From Oegoconia quadripuncta (taxonomy: Eukaryota; Arthropoda; Insecta; Lepidoptera; Autostichidae): 64,000 nucleotides of DNA. The stretch spans positions 11,193,731 through 11,257,730 of the forward strand of contig OX438758.1 of the NCBI GenBank assembly GCA_949316235.1, read 5' to 3'. How positions within the stretch are numbered: position 1 is the stretch's first letter; each line of letters opens with the position of its first letter. The notes under the pieces are model-generated. The model was not told the origin of the DNA. It saw nothing but the letters and a program-made list of their open reading frames with translations, and made no database searches. Position numbers and translations under genes: made by a program. This document shows, one piece after another, positions 1 to 11,640 of the stretch.

Positions 1-181
1 AATGGGTCGATTCGCACCACAAGGTAAATGACCTTTGATTCGGAAGTTGATTCTGTTTCGGACTCATAATAAAATATTTCACCTAGGTAAATAGAAAAGT
101 AGTAAGTAAAAATGTATAAATCATTTTTTTAACATAATAGATTGCTTTACTTTTCGACACATATATTCAAATTATTATCAA

Positions 182-487
182 GAGCTCAAGAGCGTCGGTG
201 GCTCAACGGTTAAGACGCAGTCTCTCAATTTGGGAGGTCCGAGTTCGATTCCCAGGCAGGCTATGCACCAATGAGTTTTTAAATTTAATTTAATAACTTA
301 TGCGCATTATCTGACGCTCTTAAACGGTGAAGGAAAACATCGTCAGGAAACCGGCATGCCTGAGAAATAAAAATTGTAAGACATGTGAAGTCCCCAACGC
401 GCATTGGGCCAGCGTATTGGATTATGGCCCATTACACGAGGAAAGGCCTATATCCCTGCAGTGGGATATTTACGGGCTGTGATAATG
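182..487 (+). mobile_element. SINE-D, tRNA-derived with GAT-rich tail
   Basis: A tRNA-like head carries an A-box-like TGGCTCAACGGTTAAG and a B-box-like GAGTTCGATTCC about 35 bp apart. The body follows, and the 3' end reads ggcctatatccctgcagtgg then cgggctgtgataatgatta. The octamer ATTATCAA lies at 174-181 and again at 488-495 and may be a short target duplication. A second copy is on the minus strand at 62626-62930. The tail resembles the 3' ends of the RTE-type LINE fragments at 38755-38935 and 60128-60646, so RTE machinery probably moved it. It is non-coding; the tRNA-like head is not a functional tRNA because no acceptor stem closes. Confidence 0.75.
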
Positions 488-548
488 ATTATCAATAAAT
501 TAATTTTAAAATAATTGAAAAAGAAAAATATTCTGCGAAGGCTATATA

Positions 549-783
549 AATAAATAGATATCTCGTACACTCTCACCAATCATCTAGTTCCAAACTAAGC
601 AAAGCTTGTACCGTGGATACTAAATAACGGATAAACATACTCACATAAATATTTATATAAACATCCACGACTCGGAAATAAATGTTCGTATTCATCACAC
701 AAACATTTACCCCTAGCGGGATTCGATCCCACAACCGTTGGTTTCGCAGACAGTGTCACTATCCACAACACCAACCGGTCGTC
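549..783 (-). mobile_element. SINE-A copy, near full length
   Basis: Read on the minus strand, the head at 783-720 has a tRNA-like layout (GACGACCGGTTGGTGT then a B-box-like GGGATCGAATCCC). The shared body follows (aaatgtttgtgtgatgaata, then catccatgactcgg in related copies). The 3' part includes agcaaagcttgt and ends ttggtgagagtg. Other copies are at 24041, 29931, 31484, 33600, 45315 and 51111. Minus-strand translation gives a shadow ORF (ILSAKPTV...) that recurs in other copies, so that ORF is not a gene. Confidence 0.8.
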
Positions 784-1111
784 ACTCATTATTACTCAAC
801 TGCGCGACGCAAAGGAACGGTAATGTGTTTATCAGAGTATGTATATTTGTACCTTTGTGGCGTTATACAGACGAAACGTATGGGCCGATATTTATGATCC
901 TTACGTTAATCAATTCGTGTCAATATTGTGCGTGTCACTAAATACATAACTTACCCGACTGCGCGATGTAAAGGAAGTGTAATTTGTTTATCACCGAAAG
1001 TTACTTAATAATCGCCACAATAATGAAATGATTAGATTGCGTTTACCTTCTAATAATAGTAACTAAAAAGTGTAAAATAAATAATGCTGTGTGGTTTGTA
1101 CACTCAAATAG

Positions 1112-1357
1112 AATAGAACCAACCCGTCTGCCGTAGTAAAAGGCGACTAAGGGACTTTCCGCCAAAAAACATCTATAGATTTGCACGTTTCAACGGTGAT
1201 GGACTCACCCCCTGTCACGTGTGCATTTATGTATATTTCATATTATGGTGAAATAGGAGGTGGGTGTTGTTTCAATCATTAAACTCTTAATGTTTCGAAC
1301 ACCCAAACTCTATTGTTTGGGATATCTCTGATCACCCCAGTTGGGATAAAGGTCGTG

Positions 1358-1358
<1 letters not shown>
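1112..1358 (+). repeat. Repeat F copy
   Basis: Diagnostic blocks, in order, are ggcgactaagggactttc, ccaaaaaacatctatag, tgtgcattt.tgtatattt, and a terminal gggataaaggtcgtga. The same blocks occur at 31900-32098 and 33785-34046 on plus, and in reverse order at 29600, 37505-37725 and 57640-57840. The family is not identified. The block order is fixed, so it is a dispersed element rather than low-complexity DNA. One copy joins an RTE-like coding scrap (31805-31895). Confidence 0.6.
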
Positions 1359-1361
<3 letters not shown>

Positions 1362-1436
<75 letters not shown>

Positions 1437-1467
1437 GCGTGCGTGTGTGTGCGTGTGTGTGTGCGTG

Positions 1468-1499
<32 letters not shown>

Positions 1500-1530
1500 C
1501 GTGTGTGTGTGTGTATGTGCGTGTGTGTGT
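1362..1530. repeat. (GT)n microsatellite, about 169 bp, with GCGT interruptions
   Basis: Pure GT runs for the first ~70 bp, then GCGT variants interrupt regularly up to 1530. The long Cys-Val or His-Thr open frames on either strand here are translations of the dinucleotide repeat and are not genes. It sits immediately after the gggataaaggtcgtga end of repeat F, so it may have grown from that element's 3' end. Confidence 0.97.
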
Positions 1531-1664
1531 AAAATAAAAAATGACAATGGTGCAATGGTGTCGTGCATCAGCTGACTATAAAGTTCGCTACTGAACGCAA
1601 GCCTCTCGCACGACGCGACCTGCATCACTTTGGGTGAGAGGAGTTCTCCTAATCGCCACGAGGG

Positions 1665-1770
1665 TTTTTTGGATACTCCGATGACACTGCTGCCCACTTC
1701 ACGACTCCCACGGGAAGAGACGGGTTGGTCCTATTCTACTCGCCGGCCATACCTGGACGTGGTCAACCAC
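1665..1770 (-). repeat. Repeat F fragment, opposite orientation
   Basis: The block cccacgggaagagacgggtt matches the equivalent block in the minus-oriented repeat F copy near 57810. With the plus copy at 1112-1358 it forms a divergent pair around the GT microsatellite. Confidence 0.4.
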
Positions 1771-2220
1771 AATAAAAAATAATAATACTAATTTTAGAGT
1801 TGGAAAACCCTCTAGCCGCGACTGTACAAAGAGACCACAATGACTCACCCCGATTACACATAGGGATGTAACAGGTACCCAGAAGTAGCTTTATAAAAAA
1901 TGCACAGGTAGTGCTGGAGCGAGATGTAAGATAACACCGTCACCGTTCCGCTTTGTGTATCAAAACGTCTATTTACTCGTACCACAATTTTGAGAACAAA
2001 GCGACCCGGTTGAACGCGTAGATTGTTGTTCAAGGAATTTTATGATTGTTTGGTATATATTTTTCGGTAAGTTTTATTAGGTGTGGGTAGATTCTTGTAC
2101 TCCTCGATTAGGTACGAGATAACGGGCATATTGGTAGTGTTTGCTACTTTATACATATATAAATCACTACAAAGTGTTGCATTATCTTATTAAGCGTTTA
2201 CATTCTATACAAACTTACAT

Positions 2221-2445
2221 GTCCAAATTTTTCGAAATGATTAGACCGATTCTAATGAAACTTTATACGTATAAGCAGGATGCATAAATCTAAAAGTTAG
2301 TAGAGATTTTTTTAGAAAAAGAGTAAAACTACTAAATTACAGCGATTTAAAATGTTCCATATTAACAGAAAGAAGTTTCATTAGAATCTCAAAAAATTTG
2401 GACTTCTTTGTATGGAATGCCGTGTGGGATAAACCCTCTTAACAG
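2221..2445. repeat. Repeat H, inverted-repeat element
   Basis: The ends GTCCAAATTTTT (2221) and AAAAAATTTGGAC (ending 2402) are inverted. Inside them TTCTAATGAAACTTT and its reverse complement also pair. The 20-odd bases after 2402 (ttctttgtatggaatgccgt) are shared with the second copy at 34884-35182, so the family extends past the inverted core. It is probably a non-autonomous DNA element; no coding sequence is seen. Confidence 0.55.
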
Positions 2446-2598
2446 TGGTAATACTGATGCTAATAAATGTTGTTTGAGCCATATAGTTTCCGGACCTTAA
2501 AAGTATTGAACCAACTACGTGTCCTAAAGGAAATTATTTTTGGCTTGGTGTGCCGTAACGCTCACGTGTGATTTTTACATTGAAAACTGTCAAAGGAT

Positions 2599-3348
2599 AC
2601 GTAGGTACGTGTTGCTAGAACACAAAAAGTGAAATTCAGCTATTTTGACCATGTCAAAACACTGCTGAAATGGTGCCAACAGCGGCCAACACAAAGCCCG
2701 TCGTTTGCGCAGCCCCTTTTCAGAAAAATATCTCAATAAATTCGATGTTTTTGAAGAACTATTTATGTGACTTGCATATTTCGGTGGCCCGATTTATGCA
2801 CAATTTTTTGGTCAAATTGTAATGCAGTCTCTGCGTAGAATAACAACTCCAGCAACGCGTGACGCCAGATTGCTCACATAAAATATTGAATAACTTTTAG
2901 GCCCGTATTAATAAACCATTCTCAAGATTGAGAACAGTCTTGTGATCGGTCTCAAGTAAACGTGTCGATTAATAAACCTAACTTGAGACCTAAAACGCAC
3001 GTGGATACTCAAGCAGTACTCACTTGAGAGGTGCGCCGAGTTTCACGTATTAATAAAGGAAACTCGAGACTATCATTCATTTGCCGCTGAGGCGAATACT
3101 TGAGAAGTGATCTCAGCTGAGTCGACCTCAAGATTGGTTTATAAATTAGCACGGATCTTGAGATAGCGTCAACTTCTTAAGACGCATCTCGGGTGATACA
3201 GCTTGAAGACTTGTATTAAGATTGGTTTATTAATACGGGCCATAAACTACAGTGGCACTATTTTTTTCCTTTGTGCACTATTTGAATTGGCACCATTTTA
3301 GCACAGTTTTTTGACATTATCAAAATAGCTGAATTCTAACATCACGCA
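2599..3348. mobile_element. Foldback DNA element (outer), interrupted by MITE
   Basis: The right end (3305-3348) reads aaaatagctgaattctaaca then tcacgca, and its reverse complement matches the left end (attcagctattttgacc, aatggtgcc). The 11-bp TGTCAAAGGAT occurs at 2588-2598 and again at 3349-3359 and could be a target duplication, although that is long for most DNA transposons. The left terminal repeat has a short internal duplication (cacaaaaagtgaa). A related copy at 39744-40004 lacks the inner insertion. No transposase is seen. Confidence 0.65.
2900..3241. mobile_element. MITE nested in the outer foldback element
   Basis: The terminal inverted repeats are GGCCCGTATTAATAAACC (2900-2917) and its exact complement ending at 3241. 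The interior is rich in further inverted segments built on CTCAAGATTG. The related outer element at 39744 reads gaataactcttaaactac, which gives the empty site. Comparison shows TA on both sides of the insert (left ...tttTA, right TAaactac after one extra base), consistent with a TA target duplication. No ORF; non-autonomous. Confidence 0.8.
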
Positions 3349-3363
3349 TGTCAAAGGATTGGA

Positions 3364-4535
3364 TTTCAGGTCAATTAATATAGAAGGAAAAAGATTACAA
3401 CCTATTTTTTTAATAATAGGGTAAATCAAAAGATGATTTATGAAAATGTATTAGGTCATTACATTTTGACCTTTTGACGAAGGGGAGCTAGAGGGCCCTT
3501 TCAAATAAATCCCGAGGGATGATATCTGATCCCGCGAATCAACGCTGTCCAACTGTCAAATTCGGCCATGGCTAGGCTGCAATTATCAAATGCTGACCAT
3601 TCGCTATAACAACTTCACTTCTATAACAAATAACACATCCTTGCTACTATAAATAAATCAGTCGCATTAAGTCGGTCACTGGACTAATGACTGATTGCCG
3701 TCCGACTGATCGATTTTGATCAAACTTTCAACACCAATCGCTTGCTCTCTCGTCGGGTTGCCAAAACAAACGGAAGCCGACTATAAGCTGATCGATGATG
3801 AAGTAGGAGAGACCTTGTTATCGACAGTCGGATTTTCAATTAAGTATATAGTAGGTACCAGATAAATTTAGCTAGAGAAAAGAGAAGGAATTCTAAATGG
3901 TTTTGTAATGAATAAATTCTTTAGACATGGATACCAATTTCTAAACACAAATGGGTACAGGGAAACGATTAAAAGCATGAAAATCTAGACGAATTTTTTT
4001 TTTTGCAAACATAGTTTGTTACAATGTAATGCAGGAACACCAGCCATACCACGTAAAAAAATTGCGTTCGATCGCCCTTTTTTGGTACGAGCGGCCTAAA
4101 AGTAAATTATGGTAACTCGATATGTCTATCCATTAGAAGCTTATCCTCTTATCCTTACTTCTACGGCGCTTATGTGGTACCAAGTTTAGCGATCGAACGC
4201 AAAAATTTTTACGTAATTCGGTTGCAGTACTCGTCGAATGTTTTAAAACCTCTATTCCCAATCGACAAACAGTTTACTCTACTTAATTATAAATTGAAAA
4301 ATCAGAAACCTCCCAAGAGACAATGACTACCTATATCATCCAGATAAACTTACCAACTGTGTTAAAAGCTCAATATCTTAGAAACAGCTTGATTACCATC
4401 AAACAAAGGTAAGCACCGTCTCGCAAATAAACATTAGTTTCAAATCAGTTCATCTACTACAATACTGTCCATCAATGGTCTCCGGTGTTATGCTAGTCGC
4501 CATTTACGAAGCACAAAAAGAGAGGTGTCCCGTAC
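3364..4535. other. No gene recognised
   Basis: AT-rich non-coding DNA. The segment 4050-4210 contains a loose inverted pair (aaaattgcgttcgatcgccc near 4058 and gcgatcgaacgcaaaaattt near 4190) that may be the ends of a degraded foldback element. Nothing else could be supported. Confidence 0.5.
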
Positions 4536-4822
4536 CATGACATCGTTTGTCGCGCGCGACGTAGGAGTCAGAGTGGGATAGTTGTATATTTCGTCCAAGC
4601 GAATGAGCGGGACAAATATTATCTGGCGCGCATGGACGTAACAATCAACGTTTGATTGTTACGTCCATGCTCGCACGACAAACGTTTATCGCGCCGGTCA
4701 TGCTACTAGTGCTGCCATACATGACAGACGCAATAAACGCGCGCGAGATCATATTTGTCACGCGCAGTCTCTTACACGAAATAAATAACTATCCTACGTC
4801 GCGTGCGACAAACGATGTAATG
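4536..4822. mobile_element. MITE I, long imperfect inverted repeat
   Basis: The left end begins CATGACATCGTTTGTCGCG. The right end is its near complement, finishing CGACAAACGATGTAATG. Similarity between the arms extends about 95 bp (dACAAATATtATCT blocks near 4612 and 4757). Inside is a perfect hairpin with 19-bp arms at 4630-4648 and 4652-4670 around CGT. A related single arm is at 15445-15600. The 119-codon open frame starting at 4652 begins inside this hairpin and is judged a chance ORF. Confidence 0.65.
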
Positions 4823-5226
4823 CTATATGCAGTCCGGTTGTATTATTTTTATAACATGTTATTATTTGCCCTTCTCCCATCACAAGGTAAGATGACAAAA
4901 GGGCAACAATCACAAGTTATAACAATGACTGCCATCCAACCTTTGGACCGTTGGTTGTATGAGCGCACTACCGTACGGGAGCTCAGCCTTTACTGGCAGT
5001 GTTACGTTTGACGTGCGGTCGACTACACAGCCAAAAGTTCATAATGCAGAGCGCTACGATTCTATTACTGCTACATTATTATGAATGAGCAATTAAATGT
5101 TAGATTTGTAGAAATTGCAAATTTTAGTTTATTTCTCTTTGGTTCGGGCTTTTAGATTAGACTATTTCATTGATAAGTAAAAAAAATTATTTAAGACATT
5201 TTTGATTGTTGGACTTTCATACTAAA

Positions 5227-5363
5227 GGTGATTTCAGAATGGTTTACTTTGTATGGGTAATTAAAAATTTATTGATCGAATTCGACTATGGTTCCTGGGG
5301 GAAAGTTGTTCGTAATTAACTAACTTAAATTAATGGGAATTACACGAATTCAAATTCACCCTG
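5227..5363 (-). mobile_element. MITE J, single end
   Basis: About 137 bp matches the reverse complement of 21559-21700, sharing tggtttactttgtatgggta, gatcgaattcgactatggtt, aaagttgttcgtaat and a terminal aattacacgaatt...CCCTG. Only one half of the full element at 21559-21820 is present, so this is a truncated copy or solo end. Confidence 0.65.
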
Positions 5364-7616
5364 TATACCTATTATGTAAATAAATATAGCAATGTCCAAA
5401 TGTCCATGTTGTATCATTGTGAGGGGAGGAGTTTAGAAGAAAAGAAAAAGTGAACACGAGCACACAAAGCGGACTCCAATTGAAGGAATGTAGAAAGATG
5501 ATGAAACTATGTAAGTACTTATAATAAGCAATATCGTCGCTTAAAACGAGTTTTAGATGTAAAACAAAAAGGAAACACTTCATTACACACTTGCAGACAT
5601 TGATTTTTCTTTGCAAACAACGTTTTATGGTTCTATCGAAGTACAAAATGTTTATCATTTTACTAACAATAAGCTTCGGATAGACTGCGATATATTACAA
5701 TACAATGTTTCAAGATTGACAACCTTGTTTTCATGTAAATGAAAATATGTTACACAAAATAAACGGAACCGACATAATTGTACAAATATTAAGGTATTCG
5801 CGGACGATAACACATTACTTCCAAACACTAAAAATACTAAAGATCCAGAGGGGTCAACGACTGTTACCTGCACACCCGAGTGCGCCTCACTCAATGTTAT
5901 TGTACCTACTTCGGGCCGTGACGTAGGCGCAGTGTATTGCCCGGTTCCAATGTACTCGTGACTTATTGACTAGATCTACACACGGATTGATCAATGGAAA
6001 TGGTTAGTTTTATGGGCGCAGTTGTTAGTCATAGATTAGTTTAATAGACGCGCCGTTATGTAGTTTTGTTTCTCTTCTAAGAAATAATGTGTTAGTCAGG
6101 TTGTCAACGACATAGCCGTGCGTGACTGTAATGACAAACAGTGATCTTTATCAGAGCAGGGTCTGAGAGACAAAAAAATGTAAATTTCTTATCCTCGAGA
6201 AAACGTTAAATATTTACAAATTCTTCATCTCATCATAAATGTGATATTGACAGTAATTTTTTGGGGATATGTACGAGTATGTATACAGGTATTGCAATTC
6301 CCAATTTGATTGTAAGTTTGTAAACTATTGTACGATGTATACAACATGTAAAATAAATCATTATAATTTTACATAACACAAGGTTGCCTGGGCAATCTAA
6401 TGATAATTGATTGTTAAGTAGGTAATAATATTTTATTTTGGAGAATCTTATTAATTATGGCTGCTTTACAAGTGACATGTTAATTTGAAACAAAAAAAAT
6501 TATTTAGTTGAATTGGATTCTGGTCACGTTTTTGAATCTGTGGTTAATTACATGAAAAGGACCGCTTCATATCTCTCTATAAACGAGTAAAACCTTGTTT
6601 TTCCTGTTCTGTAGAATATTATCAACATCATTATATTTTATTTATATTTAAAATGACGTTATCACATTATAGGCCCCACATACTGAACTCTGGCAGATGG
6701 TCCTTTGAAAAAGAGCTGTGATAATTATTGGAATACTCGCATTATGTTCTAGTGTTTACTTATCATGGAAATCAATAACACCAGTAAAAGTGAAAATTAT
6801 TTCTTACAAAATGAATGAATAGTAATACATAATTTGCTGTTATGTTTATTTGATCACAGGATGAATCAAGCTAGAGTTCACATTAAATGACTAAACAGAT
6901 ATTTAATCATCATATCGCACTGCTATCCTAGTCACCACTTAAAAGAAAGAAATGACAGACGCTTCTCAGAACTCTGTTTAATCTTTGACCGTAGATTCGG
7001 GAAACGTTTATTTTTGTTATAATGTTGGCTTTTCCTGTAAAAACTATTTATAACTATATAAAATTTGAACGTAGAACTAACAGATACAGAAGTTGTATTA
7101 TTGAAGATAAGTAATATAGTGACAGATAGACGTAGGTATTGATAATTTAGGTAACAGTTTTGTTTATTTAGAAAAATATGTTCAACTTCCCACCTTGGCC
7201 AATTACTTCAAGGTTGCGTCCATATGTTACTTCAAATCCGCTTGCTTGTTGCTACGCAACCCACGCGTGGTAAATGCAGAATTACATAAGACCAGATTTC
7301 ATTCCAAACTACTAAATTGGTGTCAGTTTCTTACATAGTTTTTACTAAACATATTAAATTTAAATTTGTCCATTTCCGGGGTATAGGTTCAAATCTGTGT
7401 GTCCAATTGATGACAGCCTCCCGAGTTTTTACGGTACACTTAGGTTTTTTTATATGGTGTTGTATACGGTCATAGTGCATCTGTATGAAAGAGATATCGG
7501 TCATTACCGACCCCAGGACAGTTCTGTATATACAAGCTTGTGGCGACGTCCACGGATAAAGTCTCTCTAAACGCCAGCTGTAGTGTTATTGAAGGAGACG
7601 TCTGTCAATGTGCCTT
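5364..7616. other. No gene recognised
   Basis: About 2.2 kb of AT-rich DNA. Minus open frames at 5356-5658 and 5655-5894 show no domain, no plausible splice context and ordinary AT-rich composition. No repeat of the window's families was recognised here. Confidence 0.5.
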
Positions 7617-7848
7617 CGGTTATTATAAATATATTTAAATGCGAAAGTTTGGATGTTTGTTTGTTGTTTAATCACAGCGAAACGGATGAACGGATTCGGA
7701 TGAAATTTGGAATGTAGGTTGAACACACCCTGGATTAAACATAGGAAACATTATTTCCCGATAACGTGAGTAGTTCCCGCGGGATAAATAAATTAAACAT
7801 TTCCGTGATAAAGCTATTCCACGCATGCGAAGCCGCGGGCGGAAAACT
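7617..7848 (-). repeat. Repeat G copy
   Basis: On minus it runs from cgcccgcggcttcgcatgcg (7848 side) through cccgcgggaactactc, attccaaatttcatccgaat and ccgttcatccgtttc, to a TTTAAATATATTT end. The same layout (ctagctttc, cccgcg.cttcg, then catccaaatccgttca) is at 12722, 13873 and 58544. This arrangement is familiar as an abundant lepidopteran interspersed repeat; the class is not certain. Confidence 0.65.
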
Positions 7849-8860
7849 GAAGTTTGAGAGAAGGTTTGAGTACAGCTTTTAACACAGATGGTTTGTATAC
7901 TTTAGTCTCGATGCTTTTTCGAAGGGCATAGTATACTATGCGGGCCTAGTATGAATTGGTGGAGTCACACATGGTTCAGAATTTCAGGCGTGCAGGTTTC
8001 ACCGAAAGACAATGATAATTCCGCAGCTACTGTACAGCCCAGTTTCCAACCCAGATCCATGGAGTTGATTAGCGTAATGAACATCCAACCAATGTAGTTA
8101 CTGTGGGTTAATAAACTGTAATGATTAATATAGATGGTCCAGCAATCATCAGCACTATAGGTATCCGTTTGTTTGTCAGTTTGAATGCGTATAGTAGATA
8201 TTCAAAAGTACAACTATACGTACCCTCAGGTGACACATGTAATTGTAGATCTTACCTGTAAAAAAGAAATAAATTATTAATAAGCGAATAGAACATGTAG
8301 AATTCCGATACATCCTGAAACGTTGTACAAACAATATTGTCGTATGTTTGACAAGTCTCCTATAGCTAAAAGTACCTCATGTTCCCTAGTATTAACTGAT
8401 TTTGATACCGAAGACTTGTTGTGATAGCACGACAATTTGATTTCATTGTACTTAATGCTATATAACGTATGTGAAGGACCATAAATTATTGCAATAGAGC
8501 ATACACATAGCTTTCCAGAGAATAAGTGGTTATTGTAAGGCCGTATTTGATATGTTTTGGGTACTTACTCCACTTTTCATCACTTATTTACGCCGTTTGG
8601 CAGTACTATTACTTCTGTGGTTTGGCGTAGGAACACTTGAGCCGTGGGGACCAGGTGCTCATGCGCCTGTTATTTCAGCTGAGCGCCTGGTTAGTGCATC
8701 GCACGATCAGAGAGCCGTCCAATAGGTACTTTGGGCAAAGAATTAGTCTCTCAGCGAGGCAATGCGGCCAGCGTTTTGGGTATTCCACCAACCAGGAACT
8801 TGGGCCAAGCTTTTGACTGTTATTGAAATTAAATGTTTATTTGGTTACTAATTTTCATTT
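7849..8860. other. No gene recognised; candidate splice signal inside
   Basis: No coding segment is supported. It contains the minus-strand juxtaposed acceptor/donor motif described at 8240-8276. Confidence 0.45.
8240..8276 (-). promoter_or_regulatory. Candidate juxtaposed 3'/5' splice site (ratchet point or micro-exon edge)
   Basis: On the minus strand the sequence reads TTTATTTCTTTTTTACAG then GTAAGATCTAC, with the boundary between 8256 and 8255. A pyrimidine tract plus CAG directly abutting GTAAG is the motif known for recursive splicing of long insect introns. An ordinary acceptor of a short exon is the alternative: 31-33 nt downstream lies a weaker donor-like GGTACGT. There is no transcript evidence, and the motif can arise by chance in AT-rich DNA. 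Confidence 0.25.
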
Positions 8861-8972
8861 TTAGTTGAACGTGGTGTCGTATCAGGAGGTCAAGAGGAAG
8901 GCGGAGAGCAGAGAGATATGGAAAAATCTCCACCGACAAGAGCATGGCTCTTAAATCAGATGATGATGATTT
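8861..8972 (+). mobile_element. RTE-type LINE 3' end, fragment
   Basis: The plus frame at 8888-8953 reads a short Lys/Arg/Glu-rich stretch containing AESREIWKNLHRQEHGS and then a stop. It is followed by a GATGATGATGAT tail. A terminal D/S-R-x-x-W motif followed by a GAT repeat is typical of RTE-clade LINE ends. Only the last ~110 bp is present. Confidence 0.4.
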
Positions 8973-9611
8973 GATTACTGTAGTACATAAATAAAGTAAT
9001 TATTTATGCGTTAGTTGTTACGTGAAATTGTCACTCTTTTCGCAAGCAAGCAAAACGATTTGCAGAAATGCAAGATACATAGACAGCTGAATAACAATAT
9101 TAATCGATGATGAAACGCTTGACATGGATTTTTAAGTACATACACACATCCAACTAACCTACTTTTAAATGTACCTACATACATGCACTTTATACTCACT
9201 CATAATAATTGTAGGTAAGGATATCTATAGCGCCAATTATATATTTTTCCTATGTTATTAATGTTAGTTATTAAAAAACTAGTTACTTTGAGGTTACCAT
9301 AACCTCTCTCTTTGTTGCGGATATGGTCAACACGATTGGAATGAAAAGAATTAGAGAACAATTTTTTAACAATAGGCACTTATTGTACCTGTTTTATGTT
9401 CTCTAGTACCTATCTTATTATTACCTATAAGGATAAATGACCGATCAAAGTCAAATAAGTCATTTATTGCAGACAAAGCATAATACAATGTTGGTAATAC
9501 AAATACTTTTATAAAAACTATTCTATTAGTTCTACTGTGGCACAGTCGGAATTGTACTTTCTTTAATTATGAGTTCATAAATTACCTTCTCATGAAGGAT
9601 TATGGGTATCC

Positions 9612-10120
9612 AATATGCATTCAGGGGTAGTTTTCGGTTCGCGGCGTCCAAGTACTGGAACGACTTACCTCCACCAATCAAACAAACCAACTCGTTTAGC
9701 ACATTTAAAAGAAAATGTAATTGGAATGGCTTTTATGCAAACAGAAGTCTTCCAGTAATTAGGCCTCTGTGATACCGAAGTATGACGTGCCAGCCAGTTC
9801 TATTTTTTGAGATTTTGTTAGTGAGATTGACTTTCTAATTGTATAGGAATTGTAGGTGTTTTTCGCCAATTATTATTATTTCAATTTTTTTTTTCTCCTA
9901 AGTTTTCGTCATGTAATGCTAAAGTATTGTAGTGTGCAACAACTTCTGACGTGTTATGCGTTCTGTTACCAGTAAATGCACCAGGTGGAGACTGAAAAAC
10001 AGCTATTTTGATGAGGCTCCAACATATTTGTCCACTACGTTAGAAAATTTAACTATAATTAATGATCATGTAGTATATTTTTTTTAAGTGGATGAATAAA
10101 TATCTTTTTATTTATTTATT
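9612..10120 (+). mobile_element. CR1/Jockey-like LINE, 3' terminal fragment
   Basis: The frame 9625-9772 encodes the ORF2 C-terminus: GSFRFAASKYWNDLPPPIKQ, then NSFSTFKRKC, ending VIRPL-stop. The pattern (A-S-x-x-W-N-x-L-P-x-x-I ... S-F-x-x-F-K) is the usual end of CR1/Jockey-type reverse transcriptases. About 340 bp of AT-rich 3' UTR follows, ending in ATTT repeats near 10120. The rest of the element is missing (5' truncation). The stop is intact and no frameshift interrupts the visible segment. The exact clade cannot be settled by eye. Confidence 0.6.
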
Positions 10121-11640
10121 TATTATTTATTCAGGATTATAAACCAGGTGTCAACGCTGCACATTGTCACGCATCCAAGTTGGTCTCGGTCATAAAGAAT
10201 TTTATCGTATATATAACAAAACCGGCAACACGACGTCCAGTAGGTACGGCCACGTCCGACATCCCGGTTAGATAACGTGAAATATTGTTATTACCACCTC
10301 ACGCATCTACTAAAACACATGTGAACGACAAAAAAAATCCAAAAAAGATTACCTACAATATGTTGGATTGTACACAATCGGGCTACCCCATCGGACACAA
10401 TGATACACGAAAAAACATAAAAATGCTTTAATATCGCCTCTTTATATCCGTGATAAAACATTGGCCTCTCCTAAATTGAGACATTTTATTATTAGAAATA
10501 CGATTTTGACAGTCGTAAAAGAGCGTAGGAGCCGAAGTTATTATATCAGTTTACGAGTTGAAATATCACAATACTGCTTGAAAGAATAAAGGGAAAATTT
10601 TACAATTACGATTTGCAAAAGACTCCTTGGGAATAAAATATTTATGTCAGAGAATAGAGATTTGTACCACTGTGCAGCTGCCTTCCGTAACAATAGCCAG
10701 CAATCAATCAGTATTACAACTTTACGGCGTCTAAGCTATCAATTTCGATAATGGTGCGTGCGTTGATCCACTAGTGCCCAGTTATACTTTTGTGGCAGCG
10801 TCAAAGCTGCCTTTTCGATTTATGGGGCGTGGAACCAGGTAAGGTACGTGGTAGGTATTGTTTTTGCATCCAAGCAGTTGTATTGGTGTTGAGGTACCTA
10901 CGATTCGACGGACGACCTATAGGGCAATACCAACCTCGGCCTAAGGCATGATAAGATATAAAGGAGGAATTAAATGATCATCTTGGGAATTGGATATTTC
11001 GGGATTTTTTTTTGTAGACTGGAACACGCTGACAGTCCTTTGTACAGTTTGACAGTGATCTTAGGATTCAGATCCAACTTGAGTTTCAACACTAGTTTTT
11101 GGTACTGTTTTAAATACACAATAGTATCTCAAGTGTCAACTTTATGTCACCTGAATCTCGAGATCGTTTTCAACGAGAAAAATCAACGCTCACGGCTCAC
11201 CCCGTTCACAACTGAAGGCTATCTCCCCAAGCATTGTGCTAGTTGAGTTACGGCTTGTTTATAATATACTGTGCTTCCGTTTTCCGTGTTGAATTCGCGC
11301 CAATGTCATTGCCATTCTCTTTCGCAAAGCTGTAGCCGACTGTTAAACTTGACAACTCTTTAAACTATCAAATTAAATAACGCAAAGTCATGTGAACGAA
11401 CAAGTTCATTGGAGCACAATTGAAGGTGATTCGACTAAATAAATTAAAGTGACATTTGTAAAGGTCAAGCAAAGTTTGGAATTATGACACGAAAAGGTAA
11501 CAATAAGTAATTTGATAGAGGTACTTACCTACGTACACCTCAAATTAAGCGAAACTAAATAAAAGAGGCCATTTTTCAACCGTTAAAAATTAATACTAAT
11601 TCACCTGACCACATAACTAGACGTCGAGCGTCTAATTCGA
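10121..11640. other. No gene recognised
   Basis: An open frame at 10974-11246 (90 codons) is preceded by aaaggagg, which looks like a bacterial ribosome site but is meaningless in this context. The protein resembles no family I know. No repeat family was recognised. Confidence 0.45.

Noticed and set aside
1310..1697. Long Cys-Val and His-Thr rich open frames
   Set aside because: They translate the GT/CA microsatellite on both strands.
4652..5011. 119-codon open frame, the longest unbroken frame in the first 30 kb
   Set aside because: It starts inside the central hairpin of MITE I and continues into AT-rich DNA without any motif or splice signal.
10974..11246. 90-codon frame preceded by a Shine-Dalgarno-like aaaggagg
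   Set aside because: The window is clearly eukaryotic, so the motif has no meaning there; the product has no recognisable feature.
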